A DNA stretch of 22,412 nucleotides. It comes from Actinomycetes bacterium. GTDB lineage: Bacteria > Actinomycetota > Actinomycetes > Actinomycetales > Cellulomonadaceae. The translations under genes were made by a program, and so were the position numbers. The notes beneath the pieces were generated by a model. It saw only the letters and a program-made list of their open reading frames with translations, ran no database searches and was not told the DNA's origin. Location: NCBI GenBank assembly GCA_023432565.1, contig JAEYUL010000031.1, positions 1-22,412 of the forward strand, in the 5' to 3' direction. Positions 7,507 through 14,851 of this stretch are shown piece by piece (the first letter of the stretch is position 1; each line of letters starts with the position of its first letter).

Positions 7507-8202
7507 GTGCGTCTCGTCGTCGCGTCCTGCGCCGCCCGGTACACCGGGCGGCTCTCCGCGCACCTGCCTCGGGCGACGCGTCTGCTCGTCGTCAAGGCTG
7601 ACGGCAGCGTGCTGCTGCACTCGGACGGCGGGTCGTACAAGCCGCTGAACTGGATGAGCCCGCCGTGCTCGCTCGCCGTCGCGGAGCCGGACGACGAGTC
7701 CCGCGCGGCGGGGGTCACGCAGGTGTGGGTGGTCCAGCACCAGAAGTCCGACGACCGCCTCGAGATCGACCTGTACGAGGTCCTGCACGACTCGGCCCAC
7801 GACCTCGGGGTGGACCCGGGCCTGGTCAAGGACGGCGTCGAGGCGCATCTGCAGGAGCTGCTGGCCGCGCAGATCGGTCTGCTCGGCGACGGGCACGTGC
7901 TGGTGCGCCGCGAGTACCCCACGGCGATCGGCCCGGTCGACATCCTGGCCAAGGACCCGACGGGCGGGTCGGTCGCCGTGGAGATCAAGCGTCGGGGCGA
8001 CATCGACGGCGTGGAGCAGCTCACGCGTTACCTCGAGCTGCTCAACCGCGACCCGCTCCTGAGCCCGGTGCGCGGGGTGTTCGCGGCGCAGGAGATCAAG
8101 CCCCAGGCTCGCGTCCTCGCGGCCGACCGCGGCATCGCGTGCCTGACGCTCGACTACGACGCGATGCGCGGCGTCGACGACGTCGACTCCCGCCTGTTCT
8201 GA
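7507..8202 (+). CDS. nucS: Endonuclease NucS (EndoMS), mismatch-specific
   Basis: NucS cuts both strands at mismatched bases and gives actinobacteria and many archaea a mismatch repair route without MutS/MutL. It has 231 residues, the usual length. The N-terminal DNA-binding domain (MRLVVASCAARYTGRLSAHLP...RLLVVKADGSVLLHSDGGSYKPLNWMSPP) is followed by a RecB-like nuclease domain. In that domain GPVDIL gives Asp145 and VAVEIKRRG gives Glu159 and Lys161, the D-ExK catalytic set. The C-terminal end DYDAMRGVDDVDSRLF ends in Leu-Phe, the tail through which the family binds the sliding clamp. It probably belongs to the same transcript as DUF2550. Confidence 0.95.
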   Translation: MRLVVASCAARYTGRLSAHLPRATRLLVVKADGSVLLHSDGGSYKPLNWMSPPCSLAVAEPDDESRAAGVTQVWVVQHQKSDDRLEIDLYEVLHDSAHDLGVDPGLVKDGVEAHLQELLAAQIGLLGDGHVLVRREYPTAIGPVDILAKDPTGGSVAVEIKRRGDIDGVEQLTRYLELLNRDPLLSPVRGVFAAQEIKPQARVLAADRGIACLTLDYDAMRGVDDVDSRLF

Positions 8203-8207
8203 CGTCG

Positions 8208-8220
8208 CCCGCCCCGCGGG
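8208..8220 (+). terminator. Short GC hairpin after nucS
   Basis: CCCGC and GCGGG pair around CCC, 6 nt after the nucS stop. It is short and has no T run. A second small hairpin (CCCCGG/CCGGGG, 8327-8344) lies further down. Either could end the atp-nucS transcript, and neither is convincing alone. Confidence 0.3.
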
Positions 8221-8227
8221 TCACGTG

Positions 8228-8240
8228 GGGAAGGCTTCCC
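8228..8240. promoter_or_regulatory. Palindrome in the nucS-nagA gap, possible operator
   Basis: GGGAAG and CTTCCC are perfect inverted arms around one G. The site is about 180 nt before the nagA start, far for a simple repressor site, and it does not resemble the DasR dre consensus. Confidence 0.3.
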
Positions 8241-8407
8241 GCGCCACCCCGGCGCGACGACGCGCGCTGTCCACGGCGGGCGCTGCGCACGGGCCGGCCG
8301 GTGGTGCCGGCGTCCGGCGCGGTGCACCCCGGCGGTATCCGGGGCCTGGGGATCGACCGCAGCGCGTGGCCGGGCCCGTCGTCCCGGGCGGGGGGGCGAG
8401 GGTGCGG

Positions 8408-8413
8408 GACAAT
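8408..8413 (+). promoter_or_regulatory. -10 box of a probable leaderless nagA promoter
   Basis: GACAAT ends 6 nt before the GTG at 8420. Transcription starting about 7 nt after the box would begin at the GTG itself. No Shine-Dalgarno sequence precedes the codon, in keeping with leaderless translation, which is common in actinobacteria. No good -35 is visible. Confidence 0.55.
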
Positions 8414-8419
8414 GGCGCC

Positions 8420-9655
8420 GTGCGCGAGCTTGCTGAGTCCGAGATCCTGCTGCGCGGCCGGGTGGTCACGCCGACCGACGTCCTCGAGGACGGTCTGCTC
8501 GTCACCCGCGGCGCGACGATCACGTGGATCGGCCCGGCCGACCGCGCGCCGGCGCCCTGGAGCGAGCGTCTGCCGGAGACGTCGGACGACACGGTGCTCC
8601 CGGGGCTGGTCGACGTGCACTGCCACGGCGGCGGCGGCGCGAGCTTCCCGGACGCGACGACGGCGGACGAGGTCGCGACGGCCGCAGCCGAGCACCTGCG
8701 ACACGGCACGACGACGCTCGTCGCCTCGCTGGTGACGGCGCCGCGGGAGGCGCTGCTCGCCCGGACCGCGCTGCTCGCCGACGCGGCCGAGGCGGGTGTG
8801 GTCGCGGGGATCCACCTCGAGGGGCCGTTCCTGTCGCACGCGCGGTGCGGCGCGCAGAACCCGGGCGACATGCTGCCGGGCGACGCGGCGCTCGTCGACG
8901 CGGTGGCGGAGGCCGCGCGCGGTCACCTGGTGACGATGACGGTGGCACCGGAGGTCGCGGGGGTGGTCGGCGTCGACGGGGACGACGACGTGCTGTCGGC
9001 GTTGGTGCGCGGCGGCGCACTGCCGTCGGTCGGGCACACGGATGCGAGCGCGGCGCAGGTCGAGGCGGCGGTCGACCGGTCGTTCGACCTGCTCGCGGCG
9101 GCCCCGGCGGCGCGCTCGGGCCGGCCCACCGCGACCCACCTGTTCAACGGCATGCGTCCGGTGCACCACCGCGACCCGGGGCCGGTCCTGGCCTGCCTCG
9201 CGGCGGCGGCGCGCGGTGAGCTCGTCGTGGAGCTCGTCGCGGACGGCACACACCTGGACCCTGCGACGGTGGTCGCGGTGTTCGACCTCGTCGGTGCGGA
9301 CGCGGTCGTGCTCGTCACCGACGCGATGGCCGCGGCGGGTATGGCGGACGGCGACTACCAGCTGGGCCCGATGGCCGTGCGGGTCGCGGACGGGGTCGCG
9401 CGGATCGTCGACAGCGACGGGCTACCCGGCGCGATCGCGGGCGGCGTCGCACACCTGCTCGACGTGGTGCGCGCGACGGTCGGGGCCGGGGTGCCAGTCG
9501 TCGACGCGGTGCGCGCTGCGTCGCTCACGCCGGCATCGGTGCTCGGGCTGACGGACGTGGGCGGGCTGGTCGCGGGGCTGCGCGCGGACGTGCTCGTCGT
9601 GGACGACGAGCTGCGCCCGCGGCTCGTGCTGCGAGCGGGCGTGCCCGTGGAGTGA
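8420..9655 (+). CDS. nagA: N-acetylglucosamine-6-phosphate deacetylase
   Basis: NagA removes the acetyl group from GlcNAc-6-phosphate in the cytoplasm, feeding amino-sugar catabolism and wall recycling. The GTG start gives 411 residues. The metal-dependent amidohydrolase motifs appear in order: DVHCHGG with His67 and His69, GIHLEGPF with Glu134, VGHTDAS with His206, THLFNGMRP with His240, and LVTDAMAAAGM with the catalytic Asp301. A C-terminal beta-sandwich strand (GLRADVLVVDDELRPRLVLRAG) closes the fold. A longer frame from 8225 would read through the -10 box and is rejected. No nagB or sugar transporter lies next to it. Threonine is ACG 19, ACC 6. Confidence 0.95.
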   Translation: MRELAESEILLRGRVVTPTDVLEDGLLVTRGATITWIGPADRAPAPWSERLPETSDDTVLPGLVDVHCHGGGGASFPDATTADEVATAAAEHLRHGTTTLVASLVTAPREALLARTALLADAAEAGVVAGIHLEGPFLSHARCGAQNPGDMLPGDAALVDAVAEAARGHLVTMTVAPEVAGVVGVDGDDDVLSALVRGGALPSVGHTDASAAQVEAAVDRSFDLLAAAPAARSGRPTATHLFNGMRPVHHRDPGPVLACLAAAARGELVVELVADGTHLDPATVVAVFDLVGADAVVLVTDAMAAAGMADGDYQLGPMAVRVADGVARIVDSDGLPGAIAGGVAHLLDVVRATVGAGVPVVDAVRAASLTPASVLGLTDVGGLVAGLRADVLVVDDELRPRLVLRAGVPVE

Positions 9656-9701
9656 GCGTGCCCGTCGGGTGGTCGGCGCGCGACGTCCGAGATGCCCGCT
9701 G

Positions 9702-9731
9702 TTGACGGGTTCGTACTCCGTGTCGTCCAAT
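9702..9731 (+). promoter_or_regulatory. Candidate promoter of the VOC gene
   Basis: TTGACG (9702-9707) and TCCAAT (9726-9731) are separated by 18 nt. A start near 9738 would leave about 50 nt of leader before the ATG at 9789. The -35 is good and the -10 only fair. Confidence 0.4.
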
Positions 9732-9788
9732 CGAGTCGCTTCGAGTGTCCGACGACGCCGATGTCGGGCCGAGCGCAGGAGGAGTGCC

Positions 9789-10169
9789 ATGGGGGCGACG
9801 ATCCCGTACATCACCGTGCACGACGCTCGTGCCGCTCTGGAGTTCTACGCCGCGGTGTTCGGGGCGTCGGTGGGTGAGCGCTACGACGACGAGGACGGCC
9901 GGGTCGCTCACGCCGAGCTCGTCATCGACGGCGCACCGGTCTACGTGTCCGACGAGTACCCGGACTACGGCGCGTACGCGCCGCGCTCGCTGGGTGGTCG
10001 TTCGACCTGCGCGGTCGTCGTGTCCGTGCCCGACGTCGACGCGACGTACGCGGCGGCGCTGCGCGCGGGCGCGACCCAGGACCGCCCCCCGGCCGACCTG
10101 CCGGACGGTGGGCGGGGCGGCTGGCTCGTGGACCCGTACGGGCACCGCTGGCTGGTGCGCAGCGCCTGA
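9789..10169 (+). CDS. VOC superfamily protein (glyoxalase/bleomycin-resistance fold, PhnB-like)
   Basis: This protein has 126 residues with two beta-alpha-beta-beta-beta units typical of the vicinal oxygen chelate fold. The first is IPYITVHDARAALEFYAAVFGASVGERYDDEDGRVAHAELVIDGAPVYVSDE. The second is CAVVVSVPDVDATYAAALRAGATQDRPPADLPDGGRGGWLVDPYGHRWLV. The closing DPYGHRW is a hallmark of the PhnB-like branch. A specific substrate cannot be read from sequence. The ATG at 9789 is set by AGGAGGAG at 9777-9784, and the longer frame upstream has no support. Hairpins and promoters on both sides suggest a single-gene transcript. Confidence 0.85.
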   Translation: MGATIPYITVHDARAALEFYAAVFGASVGERYDDEDGRVAHAELVIDGAPVYVSDEYPDYGAYAPRSLGGRSTCAVVVSVPDVDATYAAALRAGATQDRPPADLPDGGRGGWLVDPYGHRWLVRSA

Positions 10170-10210
10170 CGTCGCCGCTGCACGGTGGTGTCCGGCTCGT
10201 GTGAGCGCAC

Positions 10211-10243
10211 CGCCACCGTCACTGCCGTGCCGCGACGGTGGCG
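10211..10243 (+). terminator. Strong hairpin after the VOC gene
   Basis: CGCCACCGTC (10211-10220) pairs perfectly with GACGGTGGCG (10234-10243) around a 13 nt loop, about 40 nt after the stop. There is no T run, as is usual in high-GC actinobacterial terminators. Confidence 0.6.
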
Positions 10244-10306
10244 TCGGGGGCGCCGCTCGGTATCGTGCGGGGGTCCGGCGTGCTGGTCCATGGCCCGCAC
10301 CTGGGC

Positions 10307-10312
10307 TATCGT
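10307..10312 (+). promoter_or_regulatory. Candidate -10 box of the GH1 gene
   Basis: TATCGT fits the TAnnnT pattern and lies about 90 nt before the GH1 start. It overlaps a small inverted repeat, ATCGT-A-ACGAT (10308-10318). The -35 region is poor. A start near 10319 would put the palindrome at 10328-10343 just downstream, a good position for a repressor. Confidence 0.45.
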
Positions 10313-10327
10313 AACGATTCGAACCTC

Positions 10328-10343
10328 CCGGAACCGGTTCCGG
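10328..10343. promoter_or_regulatory. Perfect 16-bp palindrome, likely LacI-family operator
   Basis: CCGGAACCGGTTCCGG is its own reverse complement with a central CpG, as in LacI/GalR-family operators. It sits between the candidate -10 box and the GH1 ATG. Sugar-responsive LacI-type repressors (the CebR and CelR group) control cellulose-sugar genes in actinobacteria, although their known sites differ in sequence. No regulator gene is in the window. Confidence 0.6.
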
Positions 10344-10401
10344 ATCCCGCCGACGCACCGCGGCGTCGGCGCACGACCGCTCGCCACAGAAGGACTCAGC
10401 C

Positions 10402-11847
10402 ATGACCACGACGCGCCCCTCCGGCCGCCAGTTCCCCGACGACTTCGTGTGGGGATCGGCCACGGCGTCCTACCAGATCGAGGGCGCCGTCGATGCCGAC
10501 GGCCGCGCACCGTCGATCTGGGACACGTTCTCCCGCACCCCCGGCAAGGTGCTCGGCGGGGACACCGGCGACGTCGCGGTCGGTCACTACCACCGCGTGC
10601 CGCAGGACGTCGCGATGATGGCCGAGCTCGGGCTCCAGGCCTACCGCTTCTCGATCGCGTGGCCGCGGATCCAGCCGACGGGGTCGGGCCCGTTCAACCA
10701 GGCCGGGCTCGACTTCTACTCCGACCTCGTCGACCGGCTCATCGCCGCCGGCATCGACCCGGTCGTCACGCTCTACCACTGGGACCTGCCGCAGGCCCTC
10801 GAGGACGCCGGCGGCTGGGCTAACCGCGAGACCGCCTACCTCTTCGCCGAGTACGCGCGCAAGGTCGCCGAGGTGCTCGGCAACCGGGTCACGATGTGGA
10901 CCACCCTCAACGAGCCGTGGTGCTCGTCGTTCCTGGGCTACGCCAGCGGCGTGCACGCCCCGGGCGTCACCGACGACGAGCTGGCGCTGCGCGCCGTGCA
11001 CCACCTCAACCTCGCGCACGGCCTGGCCGCGCGGTCGATCCGGGACGTGCTCGGGCAGGACGCCCCGATCTCGATCACGCTCAACCTGCACGTGACCCGC
11101 GCCGCCACCGACGACCCGGCGGACGTCGAGGCCAAGCGGCGCATCGACACGATCGCCAACGAGGTCTTCCTCGGCCCGATCCTCGACGGCGAGTACCCCA
11201 AGGAGGTCTTCGCCGACACCGCCGCGATCACGGACTGGTCCTTCGTGCTCGACGGCGACCTCGACCTCATCAAGGTCCCGCTGTCGGTGCTCGGCGTGAA
11301 CTACTACTCCACGGGCAAGGTCAAGCAGGGCACGCCCCCGGTCGGCGACGGCACCCCCGGCCCCGACGGCCACCGCTCGTCGCCGCACAGCCCCTGGGTG
11401 GGCGCGACCCAGGTCGAGTGGCTGCCCATGCCCGGCCCGCACACGGCGATGGGCTGGAACATCGAGCCCGAGGGGCTCGTCGAGCTGCTCGTCGGGCTGC
11501 ACGAGCGCTACCCCGGGCTCCCGCTGGCGGTCACCGAGAACGGCGCGGCCTTCTACGACACGGTGAGCGAGGACGGCCGCGTGCACGACGCCAAGCGCGT
11601 CGCCTACCTGCACGACCACATCGACGCCGTCGGCGAGGCGCTGGACAAGGGCGTGGACGTCCAGGCCTACTTCGTCTGGTCGCTCATGGACAACTTCGAG
11701 TGGGCGTACGGCTACGACCGTCGGTTCGGCATCGTGCACGTCGACTACGACACGCTCGTGCGCACCGTGAAGGACTCGGGCCGCTGGTACGCCGAGCTCG
11801 TGCGGACCCGCACCATCCCGACGATCGAGTCCGCAGCGACGCTCTGA
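10402..11847 (+). CDS. Glycoside hydrolase family 1 beta-glucosidase
   Basis: GH1 enzymes release glucose from cellobiose and other beta-glucosides. There is no signal peptide, so this one acts in the cytoplasm on imported sugars. It has 481 residues. The N-terminal signature FPDDFVWGSATASYQIEGA is intact. The acid/base Glu171 is in TLNEPW and the nucleophile Glu379 is in VTENGA. The aglycone/glucose-binding WSLMDNFEWAYGYDRRFGIVHVDY is also present. The ATG follows AGAAGGA at 10388-10394. Codons are rich in CTC, GTC and CGC, as expected for a well-expressed host gene. It is flanked by an operator-like palindrome and a long-loop hairpin, so it is probably transcribed alone and induced by cellodextrins. 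Confidence 0.96.
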   Translation: MTTTRPSGRQFPDDFVWGSATASYQIEGAVDADGRAPSIWDTFSRTPGKVLGGDTGDVAVGHYHRVPQDVAMMAELGLQAYRFSIAWPRIQPTGSGPFNQAGLDFYSDLVDRLIAAGIDPVVTLYHWDLPQALEDAGGWANRETAYLFAEYARKVAEVLGNRVTMWTTLNEPWCSSFLGYASGVHAPGVTDDELALRAVHHLNLAHGLAARSIRDVLGQDAPISITLNLHVTRAATDDPADVEAKRRIDTIANEVFLGPILDGEYPKEVFADTAAITDWSFVLDGDLDLIKVPLSVLGVNYYSTGKVKQGTPPVGDGTPGPDGHRSSPHSPWVGATQVEWLPMPGPHTAMGWNIEPEGLVELLVGLHERYPGLPLAVTENGAAFYDTVSEDGRVHDAKRVAYLHDHIDAVGEALDKGVDVQAYFVWSLMDNFEWAYGYDRRFGIVHVDYDTLVRTVKDSGRWYAELVRTRTIPTIESAATL

Positions 11848-11857
11848 CCCTGCCTGT

Positions 11858-11899
11858 CGACCGTGCCCTCAGGTGCCTCGTGCGCCCCGGGCACGGTCG
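11858..11899 (+). terminator. Hairpin after the GH1 gene
   Basis: CGACCGTGCCC (11858-11868) pairs perfectly over 11 bp with GGGCACGGTCG (11889-11899) around a 20 nt loop, starting 10 nt after the stop. It is a likely terminator without a T run. Confidence 0.6.
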
Positions 11900-11965
11900 C
11901 GTCCGCCCCGCGCCGTGCAGGCGGGCGGATTCGTCGTCCGCGCGCCGATCAGGGAGGATCGAGCC

Positions 11966-12283
11966 ATGGCCCGACGCTCGACCAAGCGCCCCTACGGTGC
12001 CGAGCACGTCCCGCTCGACGTCCAGCGCGCGACCGGTGGCCGCACCGTGCAGGACGAGCCGGACGGCGAGTGGGTCGTGCAGCGCGTCCGCGGCGGTGAG
12101 CGTGACTACCGCTGCCCCGGGTGCGACCAGATCGTGCCCGCCGCCACGCCCCACGTCGTGGCGTGGCGTGCCGACTCGTGGTTCGGCGACGCCGTCGAGG
12201 ACCGGCGGCACTGGCACGCCGCGTGCTGGCAGGCCCGCGGCCGACGGGGGCCGACCAGGCGCACGCCGGCGCGCGGACGCTGA
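11966..12283 (+). CDS. Small Cys/His-rich putative zinc-binding protein
   Basis: This protein has 105 residues with basic ends and no membrane segment. A possible metal site is Cys50-x2-Cys53, His63, then His82-Trp-His84-x2-Cys87 (DYRCPGCDQIVP and RRHWHAACW). Related small proteins appear widely in actinobacteria and are sometimes labelled ATP/GTP-binding, but no P-loop is visible here and I would not repeat that label. The ATG at 11966 is fixed by AGGGAGGA at 11951-11958. The arrangement resembles a zinc ribbon or HNH-like scaffold without the catalytic set. Function is unknown. Confidence 0.75.
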   Translation: MARRSTKRPYGAEHVPLDVQRATGGRTVQDEPDGEWVVQRVRGGERDYRCPGCDQIVPAATPHVVAWRADSWFGDAVEDRRHWHAACWQARGRRGPTRRTPARGR

Positions 12284-12331
12284 GACCTGCGTCCGCACCG
12301 GCCCCGTACCCCGACCGACGAAGGACGCGAC

Positions 12332-13192
12332 GTGACGCACGCGCTGAGCACGAGTCGCTCCTCGTGGCCGGCCCGCGCGCCGCGCCTGGTGGCCACCGAC
12401 CTCGACGGGACCCTGCTCGGCCCCGGTGGCTCGATCTCTCCGCGCACCTCGGCCGCGCTGCGAGACGCCGAGGACGCGGGCATCGAGGTCGTCTTCGTCA
12501 CCGCACGCCCGCCGCGCTGGCTCGCGCCGCTCGCCCCGCACGTCGCGGGCCACGGCGTCGCCATCTGTGCCAACGGTGCGGCCGTGGTGCAGGTCGCGAC
12601 GGGGCGCGTGCTCGCCGAGCACGGCATGAGCGCCGAGCTCGTCACGGAGCTCGCGGCCGCCCTGCGCGCCTCGCTGGGCGAGGTGCACCTCGCGGTCGAG
12701 CGAGCCGCAGGGTTCGCCGCCGAGCGCGGCTACCGCGACGCGCACGACGTGCCGCCCGGCAGTCCCGTCGCCGACCGCATCGAGGACGTGCTGACGGCCT
12801 CGACGCTCAAGCTGCTCGTGCGCACGGCGACCGACCACGGAGACGGTCACACGGCGGCGGTGCAGAGCGCGATCGGCACCGCGGCACTCGCTGTCGACTC
12901 GGGCGCCGTCGGGCTGGGGGAGATCAGTGCGCTCGACGTGAGCAAGGCCCTGGCGCTCGCCCGCTGGGCGCAGGAGCGGGGCGTGCCCAGCCAGGACGTG
13001 TGGGCCTGCGGCGACGCCCCCAACGACCTGCCGATGCTCGCGTGGGCGGGGGAGTCGTTCGCGGTCGCCAACGCGTACGCCGAGGTGCGCGCTCGGGCAC
13101 GGCACACGTGCCCCGGTCACGGCGACGACGGCGTCGCGGCGGTCCTCGAGCACGCGACCGCGCTCGCGCGTCAGGGTGTCGGCCGGGCTTAG
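12332..13192 (+). CDS. Cof-type HAD-IIB family phosphatase
   Basis: This is a 286-residue cytoplasmic hydrolase of phosphorylated metabolites. HAD motif I is VATDLDGTLL with the nucleophile Asp23 and Asp25. Motif II is VVFVTARPP. Motif III is the lysine in ALDVSKALALARWA. Motif IV is CGDAPNDLPML with Asp228 and Asp232. The cap between motifs II and III is the alpha/beta type of subclass IIB, whose members act on sugar phosphates, flavin or pyridoxal phosphates. The substrate cannot be predicted. The GTG start follows GAAGGA at 12320-12325. Its TAG stop is part of the next gene's candidate -10 box. Confidence 0.9.
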   Translation: MTHALSTSRSSWPARAPRLVATDLDGTLLGPGGSISPRTSAALRDAEDAGIEVVFVTARPPRWLAPLAPHVAGHGVAICANGAAVVQVATGRVLAEHGMSAELVTELAAALRASLGEVHLAVERAAGFAAERGYRDAHDVPPGSPVADRIEDVLTASTLKLLVRTATDHGDGHTAAVQSAIGTAALAVDSGAVGLGEISALDVSKALALARWAQERGVPSQDVWACGDAPNDLPMLAWAGESFAVANAYAEVRARARHTCPGHGDDGVAAVLEHATALARQGVGRA

Positions 13193-13195
13193 GCT
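13190..13195 (+). promoter_or_regulatory. -10 box overlapping the HAD stop, leaderless promoter of the next gene
   Basis: TAGGCT begins with the stop codon of the HAD gene and ends 7 nt before the ATG at 13203. There is no Shine-Dalgarno sequence before that ATG, so a leaderless message is likely. Confidence 0.5.
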
Positions 13196-13202
13196 CGCAC
13201 CG

Positions 13203-14069
13203 ATGACGACCTCGACCGATCCCTCCTCCGGCCGGCCTCCCGGCCACGCCGAGGGCCCCACGCAGATCCGTTCCCTCACCGTCCTGCCCGCGTGGCGCGA
13301 GGACGTCGAGCTGCACACCGCCGACGGCCTCACGCTCGTCGGCGAGCTCGCGCGACCGCTGGCGCCGGACGGCGGCCCGACGACGCCCGCCGCGACGCTC
13401 GTCACGCTGCACCCGCTGCCCACGCACGGCGGGTACATGGACTCGCACGTGTACCGCAAGGCCGCCTGGCGCCTGCCGGCCCTCGCGGACCTCGCGGTGC
13501 TGCGGTTCAACACACGGGGCACGTCGAGCCCGCGCGGGACGAGCGAGGGCGCGTTCGACGAGGGGGTCGGCGAGCGGTTCGACGTCGCCGCGGCGATCGA
13601 GTACGCCGAGTTCCACGACCTGCCGCGTCCGTGGCTCGTCGGCTGGTCCTTCGGCACCGAGCTCGCGCTCATGCACGGCCGGGACCCGGCGATCGAGGGT
13701 GCGATCCTCCTGTCGCCGCCGCTGCACCGCGCGACGGACGCCGACCTCGACGCGTGGGCCGCGTTCGGTCGCCCCCTCGTCGTGCTCGTGCCCGAGCTGG
13801 ACGACTACCTGCGCCCGCAGGAGGCGCGAGCCCGGTTCGCGCGCGTCCCGCAGGCCGAGGTCATCGCCGTCAACGGCGCGAAGCACCTGTGGGTCGGCGA
13901 GCCCGCCGTGCGGCGCGTGCTCGACGAGATCGTCTCGCACGTCCTGCCCGGTCACGGCCCGCTGCCGACGACGTGGGACGGACCGTCGAGCACCGGCACG
14001 GCGGGCGCCGCGACCGCGGGGACGGACGACGACGAGCGTGGCGACGCGTTCGACGACGAGGAGGGCTGA
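13203..14069 (+). CDS. Alpha/beta hydrolase, COG2945-like
   Basis: This 288-residue protein has the alpha/beta hydrolase fold. Key segments are TLHPLPTHGGYMDSHVYRKAAWRLPALADLAVLRFNTRGTSSPRG, the nucleophile elbow GWSFG with Ser149, an acidic residue in VPELDDYLRPQE and the catalytic His228 in NGAKHLWVGE. The HPLPTHGG...FN-RG pattern matches the COG2945-type predicted hydrolases. The C-terminal 40 residues are a Gly/Ala/Thr then Asp/Glu-rich tail, probably disordered. No signal peptide is present. The substrate is unknown. The following gene starts 1 nt after its stop, so they are co-transcribed. Confidence 0.85.
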   Translation: MTTSTDPSSGRPPGHAEGPTQIRSLTVLPAWREDVELHTADGLTLVGELARPLAPDGGPTTPAATLVTLHPLPTHGGYMDSHVYRKAAWRLPALADLAVLRFNTRGTSSPRGTSEGAFDEGVGERFDVAAAIEYAEFHDLPRPWLVGWSFGTELALMHGRDPAIEGAILLSPPLHRATDADLDAWAAFGRPLVVLVPELDDYLRPQEARARFARVPQAEVIAVNGAKHLWVGEPAVRRVLDEIVSHVLPGHGPLPTTWDGPSSTGTAGAATAGTDDDERGDAFDDEEG

Positions 14070-14070
14070 C

Positions 14071-14841
14071 GTGCTGCACATCCTGCGCGACGCCGAGGGC
14101 GACGGTCTGCCGCTCGTGCTCCTGCACGGGTTCCCGCTGGACCACCGCATGTGGACGGACATGGCGACGCAGGTCGTCGGTCCGCACCGCGTCCTCGCTC
14201 TCGACCTGCCCGGCACGACGGACGAGCGCCGCGAACCGTCGCTCGACGACGCGGCCGACCACGTGGCCGCGGCGCTCGAGGCGGCCGGGGTCGCTCGCGC
14301 GGTCGTGGCGGGCCTGTCGATGGGCGGTTACGTGGCGCTCGCGCTCGCCGAGCGCCACCCGGAGCTGGTCGCCGCGCTCGGGCTGGTCGACACGAAGTCG
14401 ACCGCCGACACACCGGACGCGCGAGCGCGCCGCCTGGACGTCGCGCAGGAGGTGGAGCGCAGCGGGTCGGTCGAGGCCGTGCGCGGCATGGCGACGACGC
14501 TCGTGGGGGAGAGCACCAGCGCGGCTCGGCCCGAGGTCAGCGCCCAGCTCGCCTGCTGGATCGAGGACCAGGATCCCGCGTCCGTCGCGTGGGCGCAGCG
14601 CGCGATGGCCGCTCGACCGGACCGCACCCACGTGCTCGCGGCGTTCGCCAACCCCGTGGCCGTCGTCGTGGGGGACGAGGACGCGCTCACCCCGGTCGCG
14701 GCGGCGGAGCACATGGCCGCGGCCGCACGAGACGCTCAGCTCGTGGTCGTGCCCCGCGCGGGGCACATGTCCGCGGTCGAGCAGCCCGCGGCAGTCGCCC
14801 TCGCGCTGAGCGAGCTGGCGCAGCGCGTGTCCACGCCCTGA
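14071..14841 (+). CDS. Alpha/beta-fold hydrolase
   Basis: This protein has 256 residues from a GTG start, with GAGGAGGG at 14058-14065 inside the end of the previous gene. HGFPLDHRMW forms the oxyanion side. The nucleophile is Ser83 in GLSMG, the acid is Asp204 in VVGDEDALTPV and the histidine is His232 in RAGHMSAVEQP. This is a compact esterase/lactonase-like member, with possible relatives such as BioH-like or 3-oxoadipate enol-lactonase-like enzymes, but no pathway genes are nearby. Its sequence differs from the preceding hydrolase, so the pair is not a recent duplication. Confidence 0.88.
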   Translation: MLHILRDAEGDGLPLVLLHGFPLDHRMWTDMATQVVGPHRVLALDLPGTTDERREPSLDDAADHVAAALEAAGVARAVVAGLSMGGYVALALAERHPELVAALGLVDTKSTADTPDARARRLDVAQEVERSGSVEAVRGMATTLVGESTSAARPEVSAQLACWIEDQDPASVAWAQRAMAARPDRTHVLAAFANPVAVVVGDEDALTPVAAAEHMAAAARDAQLVVVPRAGHMSAVEQPAAVALALSELAQRVSTP

Positions 14842-14851
14842 CGTCGGCCGG

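Noticed and set aside
10313..10328. GATTCGAACCTCCC, resembling a reverse tRNA T-arm
   Set aside because: The reverse strand has GGTTCGAATC, but the T stem does not pair and no acceptor or anticodon arm fits around it.
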